The notes below the pieces were generated by a model. That model was not told the DNA's origin, did not search any database, and saw only the letters and a program-made list of their open reading frames with translations. From Acanthaster planci (lineage: Eukaryota; Echinodermata; Asteroidea; Valvatida; Acanthasteridae), in assembly GCF_001949145.1 (NCBI RefSeq), contig NW_019091612.1, positions 335,334 through 347,100 on the forward strand: a DNA stretch of 11,767 bases. Direction: 5' to 3'. A program made the translations under genes and the position numbers. Below are positions 1 through 8,767 of this stretch, in pieces; position 1 is the first letter of the stretch, and each line of letters starts with the position of its first letter.

Positions 1-306
1 TCCAGTTGCACAAAATTTGAAAGAAATTCTAAAATAGTAATTTAACATAAAATAAACACAATCAGATTCGGAAGAAAATATGTCCAGGGTCCTTCCCATT
101 TTAAAACAACTTCTGCAGTTTATCCAAACAAAGGAAATAAAGTGCCCTGTGTATTAAGACCCGATAAAAACAGCAGTAGTATTTTCAAGTTATTGTTAAT
201 GGACTGTTTTGCACAATAATCATTTGTCCGTAGTAGTGCAAGTATACATTTACGTGCATTGATGGAGTACAGGGGGTGTCACTCACTTAGCCCTATTTCC
301 ACTTCT
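1..306. other. Non-coding, probable TEX2 intron
   Basis: AT-rich sequence with no coding-like reading frame, no clear splice pair and no repeat structure that I can see. It is called intronic because TEX2 needs upstream exons and the first visible exon starts with a split codon at 3594. Confidence 0.4.
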
Positions 307-402
307 CCCCATGCAACTACACCCCATGCCACTTTGCCCCATGCAACTACACCCCATGCCACTTTGCCCCATGCAACTACACCCCATGCCACTTTGCCCC
401 AT
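307..402. repeat. 30-bp tandem repeat, three copies, built of 15-bp half-units
   Basis: Three identical 30-bp copies lie at 307-336, 337-366 and 367-396, followed by a partial start (CCCCAT). Each copy is two related 15-mers, CCCCATGCAACTACA and CCCCATGCCACTTTG. The apparent peptides in this region (HATTPHATLP on +, WGVVAWGKVA on -) are by-products of the repeat and not evidence of a gene. Confidence 0.95.
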
Positions 403-487
403 CCCCATTCACCCCACCGATTATCGTTCATTTTGTTCTTTAGTAACAGAGGCATGGGCCTAAGTGCAACAAATATTAACCAAATAA

Positions 488-564
488 CGGTCGGAGAATC
501 CAACTTGCAAGGGCTAAAACGAAGCTTTTGATTTCCCATGGAGGAAGGATGGATTTCCCGACCG
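488..564. repeat. Inverted repeat / hairpin
   Basis: CGGTCGGAGAATCC at 488-501 pairs with GGATTTCCCGACCG at 551-564 at 12 of 14 positions, with a 49-nt loop. The two mismatches are adjacent. It could be the remnant of a small fold-back element or a structured transcript. No further role can be read from the sequence. Confidence 0.6.
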
Positions 565-641
565 ACCCTAATTTTTCGGCAAGAACTTAAATTTTTTATT
601 GGCAACTTAGAAAAAACAAAATTAATAAATATAAGAACAGC

Positions 642-663
642 AAATAAATAAATAAATAAATAA
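642..663. repeat. AAAT microsatellite
   Basis: About five uninterrupted AAAT/AATA units. Confidence 0.9.
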
Positions 664-2660
664 TGGGTTTTTTTTCTGTCATTACAGACACCTCAGAACA
701 GCCCTTTTATTGTTATAATGCCTGTGTTTGCATGTGTTCCCAGTTACATTTGCAACATGTGAAAAGCATCTTCTGATGGTTTCACAAGTAGTCTTTGCGT
801 TTTGCTGTCGCTGTGGTAAAAACACGTGCATAGCCCTGGTTCCCGCCTCGATGCACCTATGCAAAAGAATGCATGACGGAGTGCAGCAACCAGTCTATTC
901 ATCCTGCGGGGATCATACATGTACGTGACCTCATGCATTGAGAAAAAAATCGGTGTGCCAAGGTTTACCCCGGGCATCTGTCTGGATGCATCGACGATTA
1001 CCAGAATGATGTGTACAGAATTGTGTAGGCCTATCGCTTTGAAATAAACTTGAAAAGGATGAGAAATAAACCCAATGCTAGTCCAACCATACAGTATGTA
1101 TTATTCAATTCACCATGGACAATGTAGTAGATACTAATTTAGTGAATGCTGTAGAGTTTTCTAGAAAGATGTATCCATGCCATTTGTGGAACTCCTCTTT
1201 TGACCATTCTTTGAAGAGGCTTGTGCTTGTAGCACCCTCAAGCATTAACTAAGTGGAAGGGATGAACATATGTGGTTACAAGACCAGAAACCAGACCATC
1301 TGAATACGCGGTCATGTAGCTTGTGTGTTCAATGTGTAACCTTATTCTTCATTAAACAGCTATTTGACTACATTTCCATGCTTTGATATGTGATCAGTCT
1401 AGTATTTAGTGTGCCCTCCTTTATTTCTTATTACTTACACAGGTTTTTTTCACCCGTGCTGCCTTACACACAAAATGTCATACAAGACCTGCCTTTGCAA
1501 AAAATTTCATTCGAATGGGCATACAGCGCTACACTGATGTTATGCACCACTTTTGTAAGACCAAGTAATCATTCAAGGAGGCAATATAATACCGGCCCAT
1601 TGAGAGAAGTACCAATGAAATTCCAGGTGGTCTTAAACTTTGGCAAATGACTGTAATAGGCTGAGGCCATCTCAACATCTGTAGTCTGGCCTTGAATTGG
1701 CGTCTTGAATTGTAGCGGTTGCCATAAACTTGGCTCTATTTGTAGCCTAATAGGCTACTTGTACTTTATTTGTCAAGTTTCCACGTCTGTGTAGATGTGG
1801 CAGAGAAGGGCCTATGCCTGAACATGTACAGAAACATGACCGCTACATATACATCACACATCATTGAACAATGACGTGAGAGCTAGTCTGAAACCCTAAC
1901 TTTGAATTTGAGGTATTTGTGCTGGGTAAAGATTACTGCCTATCACCAGTTATATTATTCATGTATGTGCAGGCAAAACAAGTGTTATTGGTACAGAGTT
2001 TTCATGCCTTCATTCATTCATTTATAATTATTAGTCCATGTAAAAGACATAGAAATTTACTTTCCACTGGTATATTACAACAATCAAAGACTGAAAACTT
2101 ACAGAATGCAATGTTTTAAAGGCACAATTGGTAAAACTAGTCACAAACTGACACAATACACCTCAACCTCAAAAAGACTGAAAAATCACAATATGTCATA
2201 AATTATGATTACAATTTTGTGTGGGTAGAGGGGCTTGTGGTACATGAAAAATAAACACTGACAGTTTATTTGTATATCGCACCTGTATGTTTTAACATAA
2301 ACATTCCATAGCTGTCAAGTCATGTTCACAAGAGCAATTTAATGCACTTCTAAGTCACTTTTAAACGCAATAAGTCACTTAAAGCAATTTTGCTGGAATT
2401 CGTTAGTGGATTTTATGAAGGCTTTTGGTGTTTTAGTAGGAAAATTATGGTTCAGTTCAGGATGGAATCAACAGCTTCTAAAAGTCTTGGGATTGCTTTT
2501 TTTAAAAAGCCTTGTTTAGTTTTTGAAGTTTTGTAATTGAAAGTGGCTCAGTTCAAGTTGGGTTTACTCCCCCAGCCCTTTTGATACATGAATAGTCACA
2601 TGTAAATTGCAATGTTGCTTGGATATCACATAAAATCCATTCCCAATATTATGCTGCTGA
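664..2660. other. Non-coding, probable TEX2 intron
   Basis: I see no exon with paired splice sites and no recognisable protein. The longest open frame, 1390-1650 on the + strand (86 codons), has no family features and begins without a context I trust. A perfect 8-bp palindrome (GTAGCCTA-A-TAGGCTAC) lies at 1742-1758, and a TACATGTA motif at 916-923. The rest is AT-rich unique-looking sequence. Confidence 0.4.
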
Positions 2661-2771
2661 GTGTCATTCATTACACAAGCAAAAACCATCATGGACAGTG
2701 TCATTCATTACACAAGCAAAAACCATCATGGACAGTGTCATTCATTACTCAAGCAAAAACCATCATGGACA
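2661..2771. repeat. 37-bp tandem repeat, three copies
   Basis: Copies lie at 2661-2697, 2698-2734 and 2735-2771 and start GTGTCATTCATTACACAAGC. They are identical except for one base in the third copy (acac to actc). Because 37 is not a multiple of 3, the same peptide appears once in each forward frame, which produces three overlapping spurious open frames. Confidence 0.95.
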
Positions 2772-2811
2772 ATGTTTCTGTTTACTTTGTTCTTTGTTTC
2801 ATTTTGCTGTG

Positions 2812-2830
2812 TTTTTTTTTGGGGGGGGGG
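2812..2830. repeat. T9-G10 homopolymer junction
   Basis: Nine T are followed directly by ten G. The length in the assembly may be unreliable. Confidence 0.85.
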
Positions 2831-3593
2831 AGGTAGGCACCGGTATTTTAAGTAAAAGAAAATACATAGTGTATCCCAGCTGATCAAAAGCCAGATGATC
2901 TTGGTGCTGTCATTTTGAAACTTTGTTTTTAGCTTAACTTCACCCATATCCCTCCTTCAGAATTCACCCACAGGTTTTGGTAGGTGAAACACTGTCAGAA
3001 TTATTTTGCATGGGACTTGATGATGCCTCATGAAAGTCACTTAGAAGAATGTGCGTCAGTGCTCTGCACAGCGGATGATTTGGCAAGGTTTCAGGCGAAC
3101 TCTCAGTATACATGTATGCCAAATCCCATGGTAGCTGCAACAAGCTCATTTGTATAATTTTGTATTTAGTAGTATTCAAGCACAGAAACAGACTGGATAA
3201 CAGGTCACAAATTAGTGTCAGAAAGAAACTAGGGCTTGTTCATGTATGCTGGTATACCTTCATCAATGATGGTGTACATACATCTTCATCGGCATCTTCA
3301 TCAAGTTGACTGATGCTGGAATACAACAAAGACACCCCACTCATAAGGCAAACATCATGTACTGTGCTATTGAATGCGGCACTGTACAGCAATTTTATCA
3401 ACAGAAGCTGTGACAACATGATGAATGATTATTTCCACACATCATCACGTGCACAACAGGTTTCTACACCATATGTTTGTAAACAGTCTGATATTTCTGA
3501 CAGCTGCTCAAGGTTAACTTAATACCCTTTAACTCACCTCGCATTAAAGTCATCTTGTGTGATTTACCACATCTGCCAACCATCTTTTAACAG
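2831..3593. other. Non-coding, end of probable upstream TEX2 intron
   Basis: No exon found. The segment ends in the acceptor ccatcttttaacag at 3593. TACATGTA occurs at 3109-3116. Short CATCTTCATC repeats near 3281-3301 are minor. Confidence 0.45.
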
Positions 3594-3713
3594 GACTCCG
3601 TCCCTGGCAGCATTGGACAGTGAAGAGGAAGACAGTGCTGAATCTTCGGATGAGGAAACGGATGAGACTTTTGTCTCCCCGGAATCCACCACACCGAGTG
3701 CCGAAGCTGAACC
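3594..3713 (+). CDS. TEX2: TEX2 exon encoding the acidic linker
   Basis: The acceptor is tttaacag followed by G3594, which completes a codon begun in an upstream exon. The donor is gtgagt at 3714, a near-perfect consensus. The exon encodes 39 full codons plus two bases (CC). The peptide is very acidic, with LDSEEEDSAESSDEETDET in the middle. This matches the Asp/Glu/Ser-rich stretch that precedes the last part of the SMP domain in vertebrate TEX2. It is low-complexity, so its assignment rests mainly on the in-phase join to the next exon. Confidence 0.85.
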
Positions 3714-5856
3714 GTGAGTTAAACAAACAAGAAGTTCACCTGATCCTCCATGTTTGCTTTGTGCCTGAAGGTTTGGGGGTGCTGTTTGACTGCCCAGGAA
3801 AGTAGTGGTCAATCAGGACATATCCAAATGGTATCTCCAGGAATATCTTTGTGTTTTTTAATGAGAGATGAATTTCTGAAGTGAAATTTCATAGAATCTT
3901 TGAGTTAGTTTCGTCTAATTTATACTACACTGCTTCTTATTGTCCTCTTTGGCCAAAAATCTTCAGTTTAGGGTTTATTCTGCCTTTTGTGTTTCAGATC
4001 CAAAAGCACAGGCAAGCTGATGCGCATTGTCAACAAAATCGCCAGCTCCAAGTATTTTCAAAGTGCTACCCAAAACAAGTATATCAAGAGAGCCATGGAC
4101 GAGGTGTCCAATACACCAGTCGAACTCACAGTCGAAGTCAAACGACTTGCAGGACCACTGTGTGTAAACATTCCACCCCCACCAACAGATAGATTCTGGT
4201 ACTGTTCTGTGTGTAATACATTACACCTTACCGACAGATTTTGTAACTTGGTTGGCTGTGAGCTAGCCACATGGCATTTTCCATTTATGCACCGAAGAGT
4301 GGCTTTCATGACGAAGATACATGTACCTATTAATTCATACTGGTACGATATTATGTCTAAACCTCACTCCAATTATTTTTTTAACTTAAAAAGTTGGTCG
4401 TACTCCTTGCTCTCATTTCTCTCTGGTGCATTTTTGGCTTGTTTGTGAGTGAATAATCCTTTTAAGCTGTAATCTGTGTCCTTCAGCACCAAAAAGTGAA
4501 CAGAATACACGTTATTGCGTGAATTGTCTGTACTATAGAAAATGTGCATTTGTGGAGAACATTTAAAAGAACTCTTTTGCTACATGTATCTTGCTGTGCA
4601 TTTTCATTAATACCATACCAAACCAATATACGCGTGTCAACTAAAGCACTACATGTACAGGTATACAGCACAAAATACAGTACAGGGGACCCAAAAGTTA
4701 CCATCATGTTATTAACAGAGTTTCCTTGATGGTTTGACATTTTGCCTGGAGTACTCCACAATCTGTTCTTTATACATGTATTTAACATCATGGGGGCTTT
4801 AAATTTATTGGGACCAATTAAATCAACACTCTTACATTCCAATTACAGCCTGTATGCCTATTGACAAGTATAAAATGTTTGGGGTGGCAGGAATATATAA
4901 CCATAGGGGAAACACTGCTGACTTGAGTAGCCCCTTTTACTCTGTTTAAACCAAGCAGAATCTGTGTAAGAAGTGTCAGAAACAATAGTGACTTCTTTGT
5001 CGCATGGTTTAGTAAAACAAGCTTCCATTGGTTATATATCAATTTTCCCTCAGTAGAAATAGAAAGCTTTATGGATCACATTAGAAGCTAGTTGCTAGTA
5101 CACAAGTGGAAGTGAGCTTCATTCTTCATTTGTATACTGTGCATTGTAGAAAAGGGTTGATGATCCTTACCAAATGAGCATGAGACTTGTACTTTGCTCA
5201 TGTGAAGGTAATTCTCATACTTAACAATCCAAATCAACCTTAACCCTTGAGGTGTAGTGTAAAGTACATAGAATCTTGTGAGATCGGGCGTGACTAAGGT
5301 TATACTTCAAAATTTAAGGGTTTCTTTCTGCCTTTGTTGTTCTAGTCGGCCAATTCAAGTTCTGTTGAAACTAGTGCAAGACAGGGCAGCCTTCAATCTC
5401 TTTTTCACTGTAGTCACGCTTGGCCATAGGGACCTTGTTTTTGTTGTCAGTGACATTGTCCAACAAGTACAATTGATTGATCTGTTACTGTGTATTTTGT
5501 TTCTCAGGTACGGCTTCCGAGGCAAACCTTCCCTTTGGCTGTCAGCAAAGCCAAAGCTGGGGACCAGACAATTCAATTTCACTCACATCACGGACTACAT
5601 CGAGAGGAAACTAGAGACAGAATTCCAGGTATGAGGAAAACTTCTAACAAGATGGTCAGAAATCTACTGAGTCATTCAGAAATTTCCTTCAAGCTACTAT
5701 GGTTGTAAAGCATCCATTATTTTTTCTCTCCTTAAAATGCAGAAAGTTTTTGTTCTACCCAACATGGATGATGTTCCTTTGCCAATCATGATGACCAGCA
5801 AAGAGTTAGAGAAGACTCTTTTCAAGGCATCGAAGGACAAGACTGATGTCGATTGA
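3594..5856 (+). CDS. TEX2: TEX2-like SMP-domain lipid-transfer protein, C-terminal part (4 exons)
   Basis: The spliced product of exons 3594-3713, 3998-4198, 5508-5628 and 5743-5856 reads without a stop for about 184 residues and ends at TGA 5854-5856. It resembles the C-terminus of vertebrate TEX2. In order it has an acidic Ser/Glu-rich linker, a basic segment starting SKSTGKLMRIVNKI, the block VSNTPVELTVEV, the hallmark VNIPPPPTDRFWYGF, a segment ending in HITDYIERKLETEFQ, and KVFVLPNMDD near the end. TEX2, like yeast Nvj2, is an ER-anchored protein whose SMP domain carries lipids at membrane contact sites; that role is known for the family and inferred here. All three internal junctions keep phase (2, 2 and 0). 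The N-terminal region, membrane segments and most of the SMP domain must be encoded before position 1 or in exons I cannot see. The final tail (about 25 residues, Lys-rich) differs from vertebrates. Confidence 0.93.
3998..4198 (+). CDS. TEX2: TEX2 exon encoding the NIPPPPTDR block
   Basis: The acceptor is a pyrimidine-rich tract ending gtgtttcag, with the exon starting at A3998. That base completes the Pro codon (CC|A) left open by the previous exon. The 67-codon segment runs from SKSTGKLMRIVNKI to PPPPTDRFW and is the most conserved part seen here. It ends inside the Trp codon (TG|G). The donor is gtactg at 4199, a weak match beyond the GT, but it is the only GT that restores WYGF with the next exon. 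Confidence 0.93.
4199..5507 (+). other. TEX2: TEX2 intron, 1309 bp
   Basis: The intron is bounded by the weak donor gtactg and the strong acceptor tgtttctcag. It holds four of the window's seven TACATGTA palindromes (4318, 4581, 4650 and 4773). No coding exon, RNA gene or transposon was recognised inside. Confidence 0.8.
5508..5628 (+). CDS. TEX2: TEX2 exon encoding YGFRGKPS to ETEFQ
   Basis: The acceptor is tgtttctcag and the exon starts at G5508, which completes the split Trp codon. Forty codons follow, from YGFRGKPSLWL through AKPKLG to HITDYIERKLETEFQ. The donor is CAG|gtatga at 5629, a good consensus, and leaves phase 0. The segment aligns by eye with the YGFRKPP...KPKLGER...VTDWIEKKLEQEFQ region of vertebrate TEX2. 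Confidence 0.93.
5743..5856 (+). CDS. TEX2: TEX2 terminal coding exon
   Basis: The acceptor is a long pyrimidine tract ending aaaatgcag, with the exon starting at A5743 in phase 0. It encodes 37 residues and then TGA. The start, KVFVLPNMDDV, is a conserved TEX2 signature. The remainder, from about LPIMMTSKELEK to the end at KTDVD, is Lys/Asp-rich and shows no clear match to the vertebrate tail. The preceding intron is only 114 bp. Confidence 0.92.
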   Translation, partial: KVFVLPNMDDVPLPIMMTSKELEKTLFKASKDKTDVD

Positions 5857-6296
5857 AAGTTCCAGTCATTGTTTCTCTCTCTTGACTCATTCAGGAGACC
5901 ATCGCAGGGCTGGTGCAATAATAGTGAGTAATGGGAAATCATTGGTGATAATTACATTTACAGTACTTTCACATAGGAAACATTTCTGCAACACTGTCGT
6001 ATCCCAGGGTCCCAGAAAATGAGGCTGGCGACTGTTGCTTCACTAAACGACTAACGATATTGACTAGCTTTGTCATGATCAGGGGAACCAGCTGGAGATA
6101 TGGTTAGAGTAAAAACAAAAAGTAGACTGGTCACAGTTGTCTTCATTCAGGATCAATGCTTGTGGTGCCACAGGAATCCAGCCTGGCATTTCATGGAGAC
6201 ATCATTATTGTTTTATCCTGTACAAGTTTTTGATCTTTTCACACCACTGTATTAAAAATATACACAAAATTGTTATTCTGCGGTAAATATGAGAAA

Positions 6297-6302
6297 AATA
6301 AA
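6297..6302 (+). promoter_or_regulatory. Candidate poly(A) signal, proximal
   Basis: AATAAA lies about 440 bp after the TEX2 stop codon. A GT-rich stretch (gggtgtccagtttgg) follows about 16-31 bp later, as expected for a downstream element. Confidence 0.55.
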
Positions 6303-6380
6303 TGAAATAATGTATGAACTGGGTGTCCAGTTTGGATAGGAATCACCAGTAAATCAGGACACCAAGTATTGTGTTCCTTT

Positions 6381-6386
6381 AATAAA
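6381..6386 (+). promoter_or_regulatory. Candidate poly(A) signal, distal
   Basis: A second AATAAA occurs 84 bp after the first. It is followed by ttttgtggttt some 20-30 bp downstream. It could give an alternative, slightly longer 3' end. Confidence 0.4.
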
Positions 6387-7090
6387 AGCAGTGCAAAGGA
6401 ACTACTTTTGTGGTTTATACTAGAACATTATGCAGCTAAATCAATTCATGCATCGTTCTTATGCTGTTTTAATTTCAATTACTTCGTTTAAGTCAACATA
6501 GTATAAAAGGCAGTTAAATCACAACAGATTAAGGCACATTACTTGGCTTCAAATTGGATCTGTATATCATTGCAAGTGCCATAAAAGCGATAAAGATATT
6601 TTTCCAGAAACAGAGTGGCCTTTTTTGCTACTTAAAAGAGTGTATTTCCTTTCAATTTCACTGTTTCATGAAATGCTTTCTTACATCAGTCCTGCTGACA
6701 CGAGTCTCATGTGGTCATCACCAAGTTAAAAGTTTAATGACCCAAAACAGTAACAAATCACACCCCCATTCATGCACTCGCAACATAATTAATCTTATGA
6801 TCTGTTTGTCAGGTAAAAATACTTTGACCTCTGTAGAAAGAAACACCTTCCCACGGTTGATTCTCCATGAACTTTGTAAAGAAAGGTTGCTGGATTTTTA
6901 AAGATTTCATTGAAAAGATGTCATTTTAAAGAAAGTATACACCCTATAAGGAAGGGACAGAGACAAGATGACTTAAATTTAAGGAGCATATGCTCAGAGA
7001 ATGGTGATATAGGAGGTTTTGCTGGGAGAATTGTGTGTTTCTTTTGTTTCAACAACTCAAAGAGCCGGGTTATTTGGATCCATCTTACAG
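6387..7090. other. Intergenic, nothing recognised
   Basis: A TATAAAAG string at 6502-6509 and an open frame of 115 codons at 6554-6901 lie here. The frame starts at a TTG codon, has an intron-like composition and no motif, so I do not call a gene. Confidence 0.4.
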
Positions 7091-7106
7091 TGGGGGGGGA
7101 TTTAAA

Positions 7107-7275
7107 CCCCCTCTAAAACCCTGGCTGCGCCAGATTCAATTTTTTGTACCTTTGCATGCATGTAAAGACGCTCCTTATCATTACAAATGTGAAGTTTGAT
7201 TTCAATCAGACATATGGTTTTGTTGTGACGGACAGCTGAAGTTCAAGGCAACAAGTATGCCAGCCTGGCGCACTG
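7107..7275. repeat. 170-bp repeat unit, copy 1 of a tandem pair
   Basis: The unit begins CCCCCTCTAAAACCCTGGC and ends GCCAGCCTGGCGCACTG. It differs from copy 2 (7277-7445) at five positions in 169. TGCGCCAG (7126-7133) near its start is the inverse complement of CTGGCGCA (7265-7272) near its end, so the unit has short inverted ends. The C-run plus CTCTAAAACCCTGGCTGCGCC is like a motif I associate with ends of small DNA transposons in marine invertebrates; that link is from memory and unproven. Confidence 0.9.
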
Positions 7276-7276
7276 C

Positions 7277-7445
7277 CCCCCTCTAAAACCCTGGCTGCGC
7301 CAGATTCAATTTTTTGTACCTTTGCATGCATGTAAAGACGCTCCTTATCATTACAAATGTGAGGTTTGATTTCAATCAGACGTATGGTTTTGTTGTGACG
7401 GACATCTGAAGTTCAAGGCAACAAGCATGCCAGCCTGGTGCACTG
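7277..7445. repeat. 170-bp repeat unit, copy 2 of a tandem pair
   Basis: Direct repeat of 7107-7275 with a period of 170 bp and about 97% identity. Four of the five differences are transitions (gaag/gagg, cata/cgta, gtat/gcat, gcgc/gtgc) and one is a transversion (cagc/catc). Confidence 0.9.
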
Positions 7446-7621
7446 AGCACCAAAGTGGAAAAAGTACACATTTTGGGCTGACCTTCTTCAGAAAGATGTG
7501 CACTGTGCAAAAATGGTATGTTTGATCTTACAATATCGTTGTCATAATGACTGCAAAGAGTTAGTCCAAAACTCGGCTATACTGGAAAAATGTTGTAGAG
7601 GGGCAGATCCGCCCCCCCCCA

Positions 7622-8279
7622 GTCCATTTCATTAATGTGCTTAGTTAAGAAGTTTGGGGGGCCGTGATATAATCAATGTTATTTTGTTACATTACATCAT
7701 GTGTAGCCTACACTCAGCTAGATATTATCAGGTAAATGTATAAATCCTTTTAGCATGGGATATTTCTGTTTGATGCTGATAAGAATCTCTGCTGTAAAAC
7801 ATTCCTGATTTCACTTCTATCAAGGAAAAGATTATCCTGTTCACTCTCAAAACTTACAATACTCTGAGTAGTCTTTCTCCAAGCTCTAGTTGAATTATTT
7901 AAGTGAGATATTTTGCTAGCATTGGATTTGCAAAAGCTCATGCACACTTTCTGTTTCAGTCTCAAGTTGTGTTGAAAGAGATTTCTTTGATTATTTTCTG
8001 AAATTTCATTTGATTAATGTTCATTCCATGGAAATTATTCATATACATATATGTTGTAGTATATAGTAACATTACCTTGTTTGCATTTAGTCGATTGTTT
8101 TTTAATGATTTTTATATCCTAATACCATGACACTATTCTTTACATTCTGTGTCCAAATCCTGATCCATGATGTGAGAAAAACTATTTTGAAAGTTATTTG
8201 ATGTGCAATATACAGAAATAGAAAATAGACACTTGATGTCAAATGATCTCAGTAACTATAAACCAATCTATATTTGACT
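7622..8279. other. Intergenic, nothing recognised
   Basis: AT-rich sequence. A 71-codon open frame on the minus strand (7750-7965) has no recognisable motif and I do not call it. No repeats stand out. Confidence 0.4.
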
Positions 8280-8442
8280 CAGTGTTGTATTTGAGCCCAT
8301 GAGGTGTCCCTATAAGTCCATCACAAGTCTATCAGTCTTAAGCCGATTCACAAGCTATTCAAATGAGCTGTGACAAAAGCATTCCTTTGTCCTTCACCCT
8401 GACCTTGTGAAGGGACTTGTGATGGACTGAAATACAACACTG
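8280..8442. mobile_element. Fold-back MITE, hAT-like ends
   Basis: The ends are perfect 13-bp inverted repeats: CAGTGTTGTATTT (8280-8292) and AAATACAACACTG (8430-8442). A second perfect 15-bp pair lies inside: AGTCCATCACAAGTC (8315-8329) with its complement at 8414-8428. A third pair is TTCACAAG (8347-8354) with CTTGTGAA (8404-8411). The flanks ATTTGACT (8272-8279) and GTTTGACC (8443-8450) agree at 6 of 8 bases and may be a worn 8-bp target duplication. CAGTG ends and 8-bp duplications fit the hAT superfamily. At 163 bp it has no coding capacity and would need a transposase from elsewhere. Confidence 0.75.
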
Positions 8443-8694
8443 GTTTGACCAACAGCCAAAATGCTTAGGATTATATTTGAATGGTCATGCCTTGATAGAG
8501 CATCAGCTAAATTATGTAAAAAGGAATTTGGCAAAATAAGATGTTAATTTAGGATGATTTATACATTGACATCAACAGATAGTTGGAGGAAATGAAGAAA
8601 ATAGTTGGACACTTTCTGGATAGGTGAAAGTGCATGTTGATGTCATGATTAAGAAATCCGCTGTCATAAATTTTAAGTCATTTTTCCTGCTCTT

Positions 8695-8709
8695 AATAAT
8701 AATAATAAT
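8695..8709. repeat. AAT microsatellite
   Basis: Five AAT units. They are followed by a tail containing AAAGCGCTGTACATT (8751-8765), a combination that looks like the end of a dispersed repeat. Confidence 0.85.
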
Positions 8710-8767
8710 GAATTAATTTAAAAACCGCTTTCCATGCCAATGACATCACAAAGCGCTGTACATTAAA

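Larger units (their letters stand above)
5857..6386 (+). other. TEX2: TEX2 3' untranslated region
   Basis: Non-coding sequence follows the TGA, with no splice signals that look convincing. Two AATAAA hexamers lie at its probable end. The 3' limit is inferred from these hexamers; the cleavage site is not visible in genomic sequence. Confidence 0.6.

Noticed and set aside
279-605. Minus-strand 108-codon frame rich in WGVVAWGK repeats
   Set aside because: It is a translation of the 30-bp tandem repeat. The repeat length is a multiple of three, so it stays open on both strands without selection.
1390-1650. Plus-strand 86-codon frame
   Set aside because: No recognisable motif, no convincing start or splice sites, and it lies in probable intron. 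A chance open frame is more likely.
1742-1758. Perfect 8-bp palindrome GTAGCCTA-A-TAGGCTAC as a regulatory site
   Set aside because: A single short palindrome in 11.8 kb has little weight, and I know no factor that it clearly matches.
2661-2771. CRISPR-like array
   Set aside because: The copies are contiguous with no spacers, and the DNA is eukaryotic.
2612-2883. Three overlapping plus-strand frames
   Set aside because: They arise from the 37-bp tandem repeat read in three frames.
3987-4448. Single 153-codon gene
   Set aside because: Its first part is the second visible TEX2 exon. The rest is intron read-through after the donor at 4199.
4483-4842. Minus-strand 119-codon frame
   Set aside because: It sits inside the TEX2 intron and has no family features, so it is probably chance.
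5278-5634. Single 118-codon gene
   Set aside because: Only the last 40 codons are coding (third visible TEX2 exon). The earlier part is intron before the acceptor at 5507.
6502-6901. TATAAAAG followed by a 115-codon frame
   Set aside because: The frame starts at TTG, has no motif, and lies just past the TEX2 3' end. A TATA-like string is not rare in AT-rich DNA.
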